A stretch of DNA of 64,000 nt, taken from NCBI RefSeq assembly GCF_000298235.1, contig NZ_BAHE01000022.1, forward strand, positions 62,001-126,000, given 5' to 3'. Source of the DNA: Gordonia namibiensis NBRC 108229. GTDB lineage: Bacteria; Actinomycetota; Actinomycetes; Mycobacteriales; Mycobacteriaceae. Every line of letters starts with the position of its first letter. Position 1 is the first letter of the stretch. A program made the translations under genes and the position numbers. The notes under the pieces are model-generated. The model was given only the letters and a program-made list of their open reading frames with translations, did no database searches and was not told the origin of the DNA. Below, in pieces: positions 26,219 to 34,520 of this stretch.

Positions 26219-26998
26219 ATGACCGCCACCGCTCTGTCCGGTTTCCTCACCGGCCTCGCCGACGGATCCCTCCGGGTGATCGACCTGACCACCCCGCTGT
26301 CCAGCTCGACCCCGGCCCTGCGGTTGCCGGCCCCGTTCGCGAATCTGATCGACTTCAGCCTCGAAGAGGTCAGCGCCTACAACGAACCCGGACCGTACTG
26401 GCGGCACAACAACATCCACACCGGTGAGCACATCGGTACCCACCTCGACGCGCCGATCCACTGGATCAGCGGTCGCGACGGTGACGACGTCTCGCAGATC
26501 CCGGTGCAGCGGCTGATCGGTCCGGCAGCCGTCCTCGACCTGACCGCGAAGGTCGCCGACAACCCCGACTACCTCCTCGAGGTCTCCGACGTCGAGGCCT
26601 GGGAGGCCGAGCACGGTGAACTGTTGCCGGGGGCCTGGCTGCTGCTGCGCACCGGTTGGGAGTCACGCGGCGGGTCGGAGGCCGAGTTCCTCAACACCGA
26701 CGAGACCGGTTCGCACACCCCCGGCGTCTCGGTCGAATGCGCCGAGTGGCTGGCCACGCAGCGGCAGATCACCGGGCTCGGTGTCGAGACCGTCGGCGTC
26801 GACGCCGGTCTCGCAGGCGGTTTCGACCCTGCCTTCCCCGTCCACTACCACTTCCTCGGCAACGACAAGTACGGCCTGACCTCGCTGCGAAACCTCGGTT
26901 CGCTGCCCGCCACCGGCGCCGTGGTCGTCGTCAGCCCGCTCCCGATCGTCGGCGGCACCGGCAGCCCGTCGCGGGTCCTCGCCATCGTCGAGAGCTGA
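26219..26998 (+). CDS. Cyclase-family metal hydrolase (kynurenine-formamidase-like)
   Basis: 259 residues from the ATG at 26219 with AAAGGA upstream. The metal/substrate motif HTGEHIGTHLDAPIHW is the defining HxGTHxDxPxH pattern of the cyclase family (PF04199), which includes KynB formamidase, isatin hydrolase and related enzymes. The C-terminal GVETVGVDAG completes the active site. The ThDP enzyme starts 6 bases after this stop, so the two are coupled. Its substrate is probably an amide, lactam or lactone linked to the keto acid handled by the ThDP enzyme; no tryptophan-degradation genes are near. Confidence 0.8.
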   Translation: MTATALSGFLTGLADGSLRVIDLTTPLSSSTPALRLPAPFANLIDFSLEEVSAYNEPGPYWRHNNIHTGEHIGTHLDAPIHWISGRDGDDVSQIPVQRLIGPAAVLDLTAKVADNPDYLLEVSDVEAWEAEHGELLPGAWLLLRTGWESRGGSEAEFLNTDETGSHTPGVSVECAEWLATQRQITGLGVETVGVDAGLAGGFDPAFPVHYHFLGNDKYGLTSLRNLGSLPATGAVVVVSPLPIVGGTGSPSRVLAIVES

Positions 26999-27003
26999 CC
27001 GGC

Positions 27004-28680
27004 GTGACGAACACAGCGACCACGTACGGTCCCACGGTCGCCGACGTCGTGGGCCGTGTTCTCGCCGACCTGGGGGTCGGCCATGCCTTCGGGGTTGTCG
27101 GAAGCGGCAACTTCGTGATGACCAACGCGCTGCGTGCCGGCGGGGTCGGGTTCACCGCAGCACGTCACGAGGGTGGCGCGGCATCCATGGCGGACGCCTA
27201 CTCCCGCATGTCGGGACGGGTCGGCGTCCTCACCGTGCATCAGGGCTGCGGTCTGACCAACGCGGTCACCGGTATCGGCGAGGCGGCGAAGAGTCGTACT
27301 CCGATGATCGTGCTGAGCGCCGACGCCCCGGCTTCCGCACTGCAGTCGAACTTCCGGATCAACCAGGAAGCGCTGGCGACCAGCGTCGGCGCGGTCAGCG
27401 ACCGCGTCTACGGTCCGACCACCGTCGTCGCGGATGTGACCCGGGCCTACCGGACCGCGGTGACCCGGCGCCGGACCGTCGTCCTCAACGTCGCGATCGA
27501 CGTGGCCGCGGCGCCCGCCGAGATCACCGGTCCGATCGTCGCTTCGACTGCGGCGCCGCGTGTCCGGCCGGACGCCGCGTCGGTGGCGGCGCTCGTCGAC
27601 GCCATCCGCGCGGCCCGCCGACCGGTGTTCGTCGCGGGGCGAGGTGGCCGCGATGCGGGTCGGCAGATCGCGGAGCTAGCCGAAGCGAGCGGTGCACTCC
27701 TCGCCACGTCGGCCGTGGCCAACGGACTGTTCGAAGGAAAGCCCTTCTCGCTGGGCATCTCCGGCGGTTTCTCGTCGCCGACGGTCGCCGAGCTCATCGG
27801 CGATGCGGACCTCATCGTCGGCTGGGGTTGCGCACTCAACATGTGGACCATGCGGCACGGCCGGCTCATCGGCGATCAGACCGTGGTGGCCCAGGTCGAT
27901 GTAGAGGTCGAGGCGATCGGCGCGCATCGCCCGGCCGACGTCGGCGTGGTCGGTGACTGTGCGGCCACCGCCGCCGATGCCCTCACTGCCCTCTCGTCAA
28001 ACCCACTGCCGCACAACGGATACCGCACCGCCGAGGTGGCCGACCGGATCGCCCGGTCGGCGCGGTGGCAGGACGTCCCGGTCACCGCCGACCCCGTCGA
28101 CGGACGGATCGACCCGCGAGCGTTGAGCATCGCCCTCGACGAGATCCTGCCCGCAGACCGCGTCTTGTCGATCGATTCGGGCAACTTCATGGGTTATCCG
28201 TCGACGCATCTGTCGGTGCCCGACGAGTTCGGCTTCTGCTTCACGCAGGCCTTCCAGTCGGTCGGCCTCGGACTGGGCACGGCCATCGGCGCGGCGATCG
28301 CCCAACCCACCCGGTTACCCGTCCTCGGTACCGGCGACGGCGGGTTCCTCATGGCGATCTCCGAACTGGAAACCGCTGTCCGCCTGGCGCTCCCGCTCGT
28401 CGTCATCGTCTACAACGACTCCGCGTACGGCGCCGAGGTGCACCACTTCGGCGATGCCGACATGACGACCGTGACCTTCCCGGAGGTCGACATCGCCGCC
28501 ATCGCCCGTGGTCACGGCGCGACCGGGGTGACCGTCGCCGGGTTCGACGACCTCGACGAGGTCCGACGCTGGGTCGCCTCACTGGACTCCCCCGAACCGT
28601 CCGGGCCGCTCGTCATCGATGCCAAGATCACCAACGACGGCGGATCCTGGTGGCTCGCCGAGGCGTTCGCGGGGCACTGA
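27004..28680 (+). CDS. Thiamine-diphosphate-dependent enzyme (acetolactate synthase/decarboxylase-like)
   Basis: 558 residues, GTG start six bases after the cyclase gene. The three ThDP-family domains are present in order: the PYR domain with catalytic Glu56 in RHEGGAASMADAYSR, the central domain (residues about 190-330) and the PP domain with GDGG at 444-447 followed by ISELETAVRLALPLVVIVYND. It is annotated as acetolactate-synthase-like, but the GQG-type FAD loop is not obvious, the gene is not with ilvN/ilvC, and the partner is a cyclase hydrolase. A decarboxylase or carboligase in a catabolic route is likelier. Confidence 0.8.
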   Translation: MTNTATTYGPTVADVVGRVLADLGVGHAFGVVGSGNFVMTNALRAGGVGFTAARHEGGAASMADAYSRMSGRVGVLTVHQGCGLTNAVTGIGEAAKSRTPMIVLSADAPASALQSNFRINQEALATSVGAVSDRVYGPTTVVADVTRAYRTAVTRRRTVVLNVAIDVAAAPAEITGPIVASTAAPRVRPDAASVAALVDAIRAARRPVFVAGRGGRDAGRQIAELAEASGALLATSAVANGLFEGKPFSLGISGGFSSPTVAELIGDADLIVGWGCALNMWTMRHGRLIGDQTVVAQVDVEVEAIGAHRPADVGVVGDCAATAADALTALSSNPLPHNGYRTAEVADRIARSARWQDVPVTADPVDGRIDPRALSIALDEILPADRVLSIDSGNFMGYPSTHLSVPDEFGFCFTQAFQSVGLGLGTAIGAAIAQPTRLPVLGTGDGGFLMAISELETAVRLALPLVVIVYNDSAYGAEVHHFGDADMTTVTFPEVDIAAIARGHGATGVTVAGFDDLDEVRRWVASLDSPEPSGPLVIDAKITNDGGSWWLAEAFAGH

Positions 28681-28691
28681 CCCCTCGGGGC

Positions 28692-29792
28692 TCAGGGAGC
28701 GGGGGTGTTCACCCGGATGCCGCGGCTCTCGAGTCGCGGCATCACCTCGGCGGCGAAGTACTCCAGTTCACCTGCGTAGTCGACGAAAGACATGGTGATG
28801 CCGTCGAATCCGGCGGCGGCGAACTTGGCGATCTCGTCGGCGACGTCGTCGGGTGTGCCGATCATGGGGCAGGTGCCGTGGCCCGCGGCGAAGCGACTGC
28901 GGAAGGTCGCGAGCATCTCCTTGGTGAACGACTGGGCGTGCATGCCCTGCAAGGTCATCAGGTTGTCGACGGCTTCCCAGTCGGCGTTCTCCTCGGCGTA
29001 GTAGTGCAGGAATTCCTGCGCCTCCGCGCGAGTCGGGCGGCACACCACATGGGTGGGTGAGACGACGCCGGCGGTGCGGCCGAGTGCCGCGGAGTCCGCG
29101 CGGATCGCCTTGACGACGTCGGCGCCCTCTTCCGGACTACCGACGATGGTGAACACCAGGTCCGCGTTGCGGGCCGCGAAAGCCTTTCCCTGCGCACTGG
29201 AACCGGCATTGAGAACCGGGACCCGGCCACCGCCCGGCTTGGGCGCCCCCTCGAGCCCACGCAAATTCCAGAACCTGCCCTCGTGGTCCCAGCGTCCCTC
29301 ACGCGACCAGAGGTCGGCGACGATGTCGAACCACTCCTGGGCCATCTCGTATCGCGCGTCGTGGTCGGTGGGCAACTCCGAACCCATCGCCTCGTACTCG
29401 GGCTGGTTCCAGCCCGCCACCACGTTGAGGCCGGCGCGCCCGGGGGCCACCTGGTCCATCGTCGCGATCTGCTTGGCGGTCACGACCGGATGGTTGAACG
29501 CGGTGTGCACGGTGGCGAAGGCCCGCAGCCGCGTCGTCGTCGCAAGGATGGCGGTGGCCCACGGGATCGGCTCCAGCACGCTCTCGTGGAAGTTCGTCTC
29601 CCCGCCGTAACCGATCCACCGGGCGATCGGCAGCACGAAGTCGATACCGACCTCGTCGGCGATCCGCGCGAGCCGCAGGTTGTCCTCCCAGGACGCCGAC
29701 CATCGCTCGGGGATCTTGGTGACGGCGAGACCGCCGGAACAGTTGGCGGAGAACAGTCCCAGCTGGAAACGCTCGGTACCGGTCGTCGACAT
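28692..29792 (-). CDS. LLM-class FMN-dependent monooxygenase
   Basis: 366 residues from the ATG at 29792 (a GTG three codons upstream is possible). Luciferase-like TIM barrel: FSANCSGGLAVTKIPERW, WIGYGGETNFHESVLEP, TTRLRAFATVHTAFNHPVVTAKQIATMD, GRAGLNVVAGWNQPEYEAMG, RVPVLNAGSSAQGKAFAA. These segments resemble the SfnG/RutA/alkanesulfonate monooxygenase branch, which uses reduced FMN from a separate reductase. No reductase gene is adjacent. It converges on the cyclase-ThDP pair, only 11 bases between stops, and may act in the same pathway. Confidence 0.85.
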   Translation of the reverse strand: MSTTGTERFQLGLFSANCSGGLAVTKIPERWSASWEDNLRLARIADEVGIDFVLPIARWIGYGGETNFHESVLEPIPWATAILATTTRLRAFATVHTAFNHPVVTAKQIATMDQVAPGRAGLNVVAGWNQPEYEAMGSELPTDHDARYEMAQEWFDIVADLWSREGRWDHEGRFWNLRGLEGAPKPGGGRVPVLNAGSSAQGKAFAARNADLVFTIVGSPEEGADVVKAIRADSAALGRTAGVVSPTHVVCRPTRAEAQEFLHYYAEENADWEAVDNLMTLQGMHAQSFTKEMLATFRSRFAAGHGTCPMIGTPDDVADEIAKFAAAGFDGITMSFVDYAGELEYFAAEVMPRLESRGIRVNTPAP

Positions 29793-29834
29793 GGGGAGCA
29801 CTCTTTCTTGTTCGAGGAGTTGCGAGATCGGCGT

Positions 29835-30653
29835 CTATCGCCGACCCGCGAAGATCATCCGGCCGATGAACCCCACGACGATCATCGCGACGCCCACCCC
29901 GCCGACGATCAGCGCGACCTGGGTGAGATCGGAGTAGGCCCCGTCGATGATCAGTTCGGCCACCTGCCGACCGGAGGATTCGGCGCCGGCGACCTCCTGC
30001 TTGGCGCGGTCGGCGAAGAACAGGCCGATGGCCCAGCTCGCCACCGCGGCCGCGACGGCGCCAAACCCGAGCCAGGCGAAGACCGTGCCACGGCGGTGGG
30101 CGAGCAGGAGGGCGAGGAGTCCCGTGATGACCGCGACCGCTGCCGAAATCCGGGCGAGCACGGTGATCTGGTTGCCGACCTCGGCGTATCTACCGGCCTC
30201 CAGACCCGAAGCGCCGTTGGTCAATTCGACGACGACCGGGCCCGAGATCGCGTTCGGGGTGCCGGTCAGGTTGAGGGCCCGGTTGATCATCGCGGTGATG
30301 TCGAGTTGCATGACCGACGTGTCCTCGCCCGGTGCGGGTTCGGTGAACAGCCAGGCGTGCTGCTGTCCGACGACGTCGGCGAAGTCGAGGCGGAACTGCT
30401 CGCTGTCGGTGTACTGCGCGGCCAGGGGACGCACCAGCGCACCCGCGATCGGGAGATCGGTGCGAGCGGTGGCCTGGGCGGCGATCTCGTCGGCGAGGTA
30501 GTCCTTCACCTTCTGGTTCTCGGCCATCGGCGCGACGGTCGAGACGAATCCGTCCTGGTCGACGATGCGCAGGTCCAGCCACAGGGCCGGGACCGCGAGC
30601 ACGGTCGCCGCCATCGCGACAAGCGTCATCAGAGCACTGAGAAAGCTTCGCAC
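29835..30653 (-). CDS. Conserved actinobacterial membrane protein
   Basis: 272 residues, GTG start. An N-terminal membrane segment (residues 3-25), an extracytoplasmic region of about 120 residues (LRIVDQDGFVSTVAPMAENQKVKDYLADEIA), then three hydrophobic segments near 165-190, 195-215 and 245-268. This arrangement of one span, an outer domain and three C-terminal spans recurs in a family of uncharacterised actinobacterial proteins; no enzymatic motif is visible. It follows the LLM gene on the same strand after 42 bases and precedes nothing obvious in function. Confidence 0.7.
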   Translation of the reverse strand: MRSFLSALMTLVAMAATVLAVPALWLDLRIVDQDGFVSTVAPMAENQKVKDYLADEIAAQATARTDLPIAGALVRPLAAQYTDSEQFRLDFADVVGQQHAWLFTEPAPGEDTSVMQLDITAMINRALNLTGTPNAISGPVVVELTNGASGLEAGRYAEVGNQITVLARISAAVAVITGLLALLLAHRRGTVFAWLGFGAVAAAVASWAIGLFFADRAKQEVAGAESSGRQVAELIIDGAYSDLTQVALIVGGVGVAMIVVGFIGRMIFAGRR

Positions 30654-30694
30654 CCCACGAGGCTACCGAGCCCCCGACCGCTGCTTCCTGCCCG

Positions 30695-31654
30695 CTACTC
30701 CCCGACGACGTCGGCGGCACGTCCGACGATCAGCGGGTCCGGCCGGCCGACGAAGTCGTGGTTCTTGCCGTCGTACTCGAAGAGGCTGAGCACGTGTCGC
30801 ATCGCGTTGATGCGGGCGCGCTTCTTGTCGTTGGACTTCACCACCGTCCACGGCGCGTGGTCGGTGTCGGTGGCGGCGAACATCGCCTCCTTGGCCTCGG
30901 TGTAGGAGTCCCACTTGTCGAGCGAGGCGAGGTCCATCGGCGAGAGCTTCCACTGCCGGACGGGATCGATCTGGCGGATGGCGAACCGGGTGCGCTGTTC
31001 GAGCGGGGTCACCGAGAACCAGAACTTGACCAGGTTGATGCCGTCGTCGACGAGCATCTTCTCGAAGGCCGGGACCTGCGACATGAACTGCGTGTACTGC
31101 TGCGGATTGCAGAAACCCATGACGCGTTCGACGCCGGCCCGGTTGTACCAGGAGCGGTCGAAGAAGACCATCTCGCCGCCGGCCGGGAGGTGCTGGACGT
31201 AGCGCTGGAAGTACCACTCGGTCGCCTCGCGCTCGCTCGGCTTCTCCAGGGCGACCACGCGTGCTCCGCGCGGGTTGAGGTGTTCGTTGAAGCGTTTGAT
31301 CGTGCCGCCCTTGCCGGCGGCGTCGCGACCCTCGAAGACCAGCAGATGCCGTTGCCCGGTCTGCTTGGACCACTTCTGGAGCTTGAGCAACTCGATCTGA
31401 AGGCGACGTTTGGTGACCTCGTACTCGCGCCGGCTCATGCGCTCTTCGTACGGATAGTCCTGACGCCACGTGTCGACCACGTTGCGATGCGGCAGCGTCA
31501 GCAGGACCGGGTCGTCGTCATCGTCGTCGTTCACGGTGAACTGCGTGACGTCGTGCAGGTCGACGAGTTGCTGGAGCGCCTCTCGTCCGTTCAGGACACT
31601 GAAGTCCGGGCCGACGTGGGAGTCTGCGTCGTGGAGGTCGGTCACGATCCCCAC
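30695..31654 (-). CDS. ppk2: Polyphosphate kinase 2 (PPK2)
   Basis: 319 residues from the GTG at 31654 (a GTG three codons in is an alternative). After a 70-residue acidic N-terminal extension comes the P-loop kinase fold: Walker A GRDAAGKGG at 109-117, lid region VALEKPSEREATEWYFQRYV, and Walker B-like MVFFDRSWYNRAGVE. C-terminal KWKLSPMDLASLDKWDSYTEAKEAMF and KSNDKKRARINAMRH match class I PPK2. It transfers phosphate between polyphosphate and nucleoside diphosphates, GDP or ADP. Single-gene unit; a hairpin upstream separates it from the next gene. Confidence 0.92.
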   Translation of the reverse strand: MGIVTDLHDADSHVGPDFSVLNGREALQQLVDLHDVTQFTVNDDDDDDPVLLTLPHRNVVDTWRQDYPYEERMSRREYEVTKRRLQIELLKLQKWSKQTGQRHLLVFEGRDAAGKGGTIKRFNEHLNPRGARVVALEKPSEREATEWYFQRYVQHLPAGGEMVFFDRSWYNRAGVERVMGFCNPQQYTQFMSQVPAFEKMLVDDGINLVKFWFSVTPLEQRTRFAIRQIDPVRQWKLSPMDLASLDKWDSYTEAKEAMFAATDTDHAPWTVVKSNDKKRARINAMRHVLSLFEYDGKNHDFVGRPDPLIVGRAADVVGE

Positions 31655-31677
31655 GATAGGACGGCCGGGTGGACCAC

Positions 31678-31713
31678 GCCCGACGCGCCGGTGAACGACG
31701 CGCCGCGTCGGGC
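31678..31713 (-). terminator. Terminator of the small secreted protein gene
   Basis: GCCCGACGCG (31678-31687) pairs with CGCGTCGGGC (31704-31713), 16-base loop, 35 bases after the stop at 31749 and just before the ppk2 start. Confidence 0.55.
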
Positions 31714-31748
31714 GGGATCGGTCTCAGATCGGCGGACGAACCGACCGG

Positions 31749-32261
31749 TCAGTTGCGCAGATCGATGGAACCCGAGTGCAGGCAGGCTTTTCCGGTGGTC
31801 GAATCGACAGCCGCCGCGAAGCCGCCGCTGCACACCGCGCCGTCGGGTCCGGCGTAGGCCTGACCTCCCCAGCCGCCGATCGCGACGGTGGTACCGCCAC
31901 GCCGTGCCTGCGCGATCGACAGCGCCTTGGGACCGGTGGTCACCGAGTACGCCACGCCGCGCGAGTTGGCTCCCGCCAGGGCCGACGATCCCGGCTGGAG
32001 GTTGTACGACGAGGCGTTGCCGCCGTTGTCCGACACGGAGATCGCGGTGCCGTTGCCACTGCGGTCCTCAGCGGTCGCCCGGCTACCCGGTCCGGCCTTG
32101 GCGCCACAACCGCTCGCACCCACGACCCGTTCGATCTGGTGCCCGTTCGACACCGTGCACTGAACAGCCGACGCAACCCCTTCACCGGACAACCCGGCGA
32201 ATGCGACACAACCGGCGCCGCCCGCCAGGAAGACCAACGCCCGGACGGCAAATTTGTTCAT
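31749..32261 (-). CDS. Small secreted protein (DUF6764-like)
   Basis: 170 residues from the ATG at 32261; a TTG two codons earlier fits the GGAGG better and is an equally likely start. Signal peptide KFAVRALVFLAGGAGCVAFAGL with cleavage after GVASA. The mature protein is Gly/Ser/Ala-rich with four to five Cys (VQCTVSNG, GASGCGAKAG, AVCSGGF, GKACLHSG), suggesting disulfides. The repeated short beta-like phrases (SYNLQPGSSALAGANSRGVAYSV) fit the DUF6764 family of mycolata, a tentative recall. Function unknown; GC-rich and otherwise ordinary. Confidence 0.7.
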   Translation of the reverse strand: MNKFAVRALVFLAGGAGCVAFAGLSGEGVASAVQCTVSNGHQIERVVGASGCGAKAGPGSRATAEDRSGNGTAISVSDNGGNASSYNLQPGSSALAGANSRGVAYSVTTGPKALSIAQARRGGTTVAIGGWGGQAYAGPDGAVCSGGFAAAVDSTTGKACLHSGSIDLRN

Positions 32262-32400
32262 TTTCAAGGGATTTGGCCTCCATGATGCAACGGCTCGGCT
32301 GATGACGATCCCAGGGTACCCGCGGCCTGCGCGGGCCACCCGCGGGATCGGCGGGTCTACACGTTCGGATGACGCCGGCCCGGTTCTAACGCGGTTCGGA

Positions 32401-32841
32401 TCAGCCGGCAGCGCGCTTCTCCGCCTCGGCGGTGAGCCCCTTGCGGGCGGTGTCGACGGCCATCTTCTGCGCCCGCTTCACGATCAGCCCGGGGAGTTTG
32501 ATCTTGAGGTCCACGGCCAGGTCGAAATGCACACGCGAGCCCTTGTCGGTGGCGGTGACGGTGTACTTCCCGTGTTGTTCGCTGAGCTGATTCGATTCGA
32601 GCAGGTGCCACTCGCAGGTCGTGTCGGTCCACTCGTAGGTGCAGGTCTGCTCGTCGGAGATGCCGGCCGCGGTGACCACCATGCGCACCGTCTTCGGAGT
32701 GCCGTCGTCGTACTCGTCGACGATCTCGGCCTCCTTGTGGGGGCCCGACCAATCCGGGAGGGACTCGATGTCCATGAGTACTTCCATCACCACCGAGGCC
32801 GGGGCGGATACGTCGAATTCGATGTTCGCGGAGACTGCCAT
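32401..32841 (-). CDS. SRPBCC (polyketide cyclase/START-like) protein
   Basis: 146 residues from the ATG at 32841. Typical small helix-grip fold: ANIEFDVSAPASVVMEVLMDIESLPDWSGPHKEAEIVDEYDDG, then VTATDKGSRVHFDLAVDLKIKLPGLIVKRAQKMAVDTARKGL as the long C-terminal helix. Members bind hydrophobic ligands or help polyketide and lipid metabolism; M. tuberculosis has several (Rv0854-like). No ligand can be predicted. Monocistronic. Another SRPBCC gene lies at 61347. Confidence 0.82.
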   Translation of the reverse strand: MAVSANIEFDVSAPASVVMEVLMDIESLPDWSGPHKEAEIVDEYDDGTPKTVRMVVTAAGISDEQTCTYEWTDTTCEWHLLESNQLSEQHGKYTVTATDKGSRVHFDLAVDLKIKLPGLIVKRAQKMAVDTARKGLTAEAEKRAAG

Positions 32842-32917
32842 GGGGGTGAACCTACCGTCCGGCTTCCGCGGGCACACACCGAACCGCGCTCCGGCGAGAT
32901 CCGTGCTGGTCGGGCGA

Positions 32918-33004
32918 CCCGGGACGCCCCCACAGGGACGCGGAGGGGAGTCAGCCCTCCCGGGACGCCCCCACAGGGACGCGGAGGGGAGTCAGCCCTC
33001 CCGG
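32918..33004. repeat. Tandem duplication, 41-bp unit, about 2.1 copies
   Basis: Bases 32918-33004 repeat with an exact period of 41 (compare 32920-32960 with 32961-33001). The second copy contains the stop codon and last codons of the DUF4166-like gene; the first copy is just outside it. This looks like a recent local slippage or duplication. Confidence 0.85.
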
Positions 33005-33669
33005 TCGACGAGATTCACCGGCCACGCCTCGTCGGGGATGTCGCGCAGTGTGCACGCCTGGTCCACGGCGGTGAACCATCCACGGAAATGCATGATCTCG
33101 CCGATGACCGGGTTCCGTACCGTCATGTCGCAACGGAAGCGTTCGCGCTTTTCGTCCCATCCCTCGATGTACTTCATCTGCGCGGTGAAGAGGCCCTTCA
33201 TGCCCACCTTCGGTCCACGTCCCAGCCACCGCATCGGCCCGCTCTCGAGGAGCAGCTCGCCGGCCGGGGTCACCGACGGCTGGATCGGATAGAGGAACTC
33301 GGGTCCGTCGCCGAAGTAGTCGACGAGGCCGGTGTGTCCCGCGACGAGGAGGGAGTTGAGCTTGCGCGGACCGGTCGTGTACTGGAAGGTCCGCAGCACC
33401 GCCAGGGATTCGCGCTCGAGTTCGTCGACGTAGCAGTAGTAGGCCTGGGTGAACGGGACCATCCGACTGGTTTTGGACGGCAGGGCGTTCCGCTTGGCGT
33501 AATGCCAGAGAGCCGGCGGGGGCATCGCCGACGACACGTACACCGACTCGTACATCCCGTGGCAGATCTGGGCGACTCCGGAGGTGGAGTCGATGCCGTA
33601 ACGCCAGGCGACGTTGGGATGGAGGCGGTCGAAGTCCGAGCCCAGCACATGCCGGAAGACCGGCGTCAT
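32992..33669 (-). CDS. DUF4166-like conserved protein
   Basis: 225 residues from the ATG at 33669 with GGGAGGGG just upstream. It begins FRHVLGSDFDRLHPNVAWRYGID and ends with MTVRNPVIGEIMHFRGWF. The late NPxIGxxxxFRGWF phrase and the internal LESGPMRWLGRGPKVGMKGLF resemble the DUF4166 domain, sometimes found with lipid- or saccharopine-dehydrogenase-like proteins. The family match is by recall and moderate. No transmembrane segment or catalytic motif is evident. Its 3' end lies in the 41-bp tandem repeat. Confidence 0.6.
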   Translation of the reverse strand: MTPVFRHVLGSDFDRLHPNVAWRYGIDSTSGVAQICHGMYESVYVSSAMPPPALWHYAKRNALPSKTSRMVPFTQAYYCYVDELERESLAVLRTFQYTTGPRKLNSLLVAGHTGLVDYFGDGPEFLYPIQPSVTPAGELLLESGPMRWLGRGPKVGMKGLFTAQMKYIEGWDEKRERFRCDMTVRNPVIGEIMHFRGWFTAVDQACTLRDIPDEAWPVNLVDREG

Positions 33670-33788
33670 CGCGTCCCCTCCCGAACTCGGCCCAGCGTCG
33701 TTTTCACGGCGTACTGCCACCGAGGTGGCGCCACCGTGAACCTACTACGGAGCTCGCCACAAGCCAACGGCGTAAGGGCGACAAGCGC

Positions 33789-34394
33789 CTACCGGTAGAC
33801 CGCCGCATCGCAGAGCGCGGCCAGTTCGGCGATCACACGATCGAGCGGGTCGACGCTGCGTTGCGTCTGGCACAGTGCAACCGCTCCCTCGATGGCGGCC
33901 ACGATCAGATTCGCCAGCGAATCGGCGCGTTCACTGTCCACGCCGTCGACGACGAGCCGGGCGGTGATGAGATCGGACCAGCGACGGAGGATCTCGGCTG
34001 CGGCGTCGGCCACCTGGGGCTCGCCCCTCCGTGCCAGGCCGCCGGCGATGACCGGGCAGCCGAACTGAAAGTCGGTGTTGACCAGCATGCGCCGCCAGAC
34101 GCCGCCTATCTCGCGAACCGTCTCAGCAGGGGTGAGGGTGGCCCGCCGCGCGAGCCGCTCGGCGATGAAGTCTCCCGCGTACTGGACCGCCTCGGTCATG
34201 AGCTGCGTCTTGCCGCCGGGGAAATGGTGGTAGATGGACCCGCGGGGCGCGGCACTCGCGGAGATGACGTCGCCGATAGAGGTCGCGGCGACGCCGTCGC
34301 GGCCGATCAGATCAGCGGCGTGGACGATCATCCGTTCCCGGGGGCCACGCTCATCCGATCCGGAGATGACGGATTCGGCGGAATGCGGCGCCAT
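33789..34394 (-). CDS. TetR-family regulator (LmrA/YxaF-like)
   Basis: 201 residues from the ATG at 34394, chosen over one at 34409 because AAGGAG is six bases upstream. HTH: MIVHAADLIGRDGVAATSIGDVISASAAPRGSIYHHFPGGKTQLM. The C-terminal domain with QFGCPVIAGGLARRG matches LmrA/YxaF regulators, which control flavonoid or drug-responsive genes. It is divergent from a thioesterase gene, with three copies of a TATG-N8-CATA palindrome between them, so it almost certainly regulates both. Confidence 0.88.
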   Translation of the reverse strand: MAPHSAESVISGSDERGPRERMIVHAADLIGRDGVAATSIGDVISASAAPRGSIYHHFPGGKTQLMTEAVQYAGDFIAERLARRATLTPAETVREIGGVWRRMLVNTDFQFGCPVIAGGLARRGEPQVADAAAEILRRWSDLITARLVVDGVDSERADSLANLIVAAIEGAVALCQTQRSVDPLDRVIAELAALCDAAVYR

Positions 34395-34424
34395 GACCTG
34401 CTCCTTCATCTCGTTCCGGGTGGT

Positions 34425-34518
34425 CTATGCAACTATACATAGCCGCGCGGCTCCGAACGCGCGACCAAGCAAGTATGCAGGTCTTCATAAGTGTCGGCTT
34501 CTATGCAACCATGCATAG
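34425..34518. promoter_or_regulatory. Three-copy TetR operator region
   Basis: Two near-identical 18-bp palindromes, CTATGCAAC[T/C]AT[A/G]CATAG, at 34425-34442 and 34501-34518. A weaker copy with the same TATG-N8-CATA geometry is at 34474-34489. The first lies 30 bases before the regulator start; the last ends three bases before the thioesterase ATG at 34521, leaving no room for an SD. Confidence 0.75.
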
Positions 34519-34520
34519 TC

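Noticed and set aside
27004..28680. Calling the ThDP enzyme a true acetolactate synthase (ilvB)
   Set aside because: No ilvN or ilvC nearby, a coupled cyclase hydrolase, and no clear FAD loop; kept as a general ThDP enzyme.
33789..34394. Reading the TetR at 33789 as a QacR-type drug sensor
   Set aside because: Only the LmrA/YxaF-like C-terminus is recognisable; no drug exporter is adjacent, only a thioesterase.
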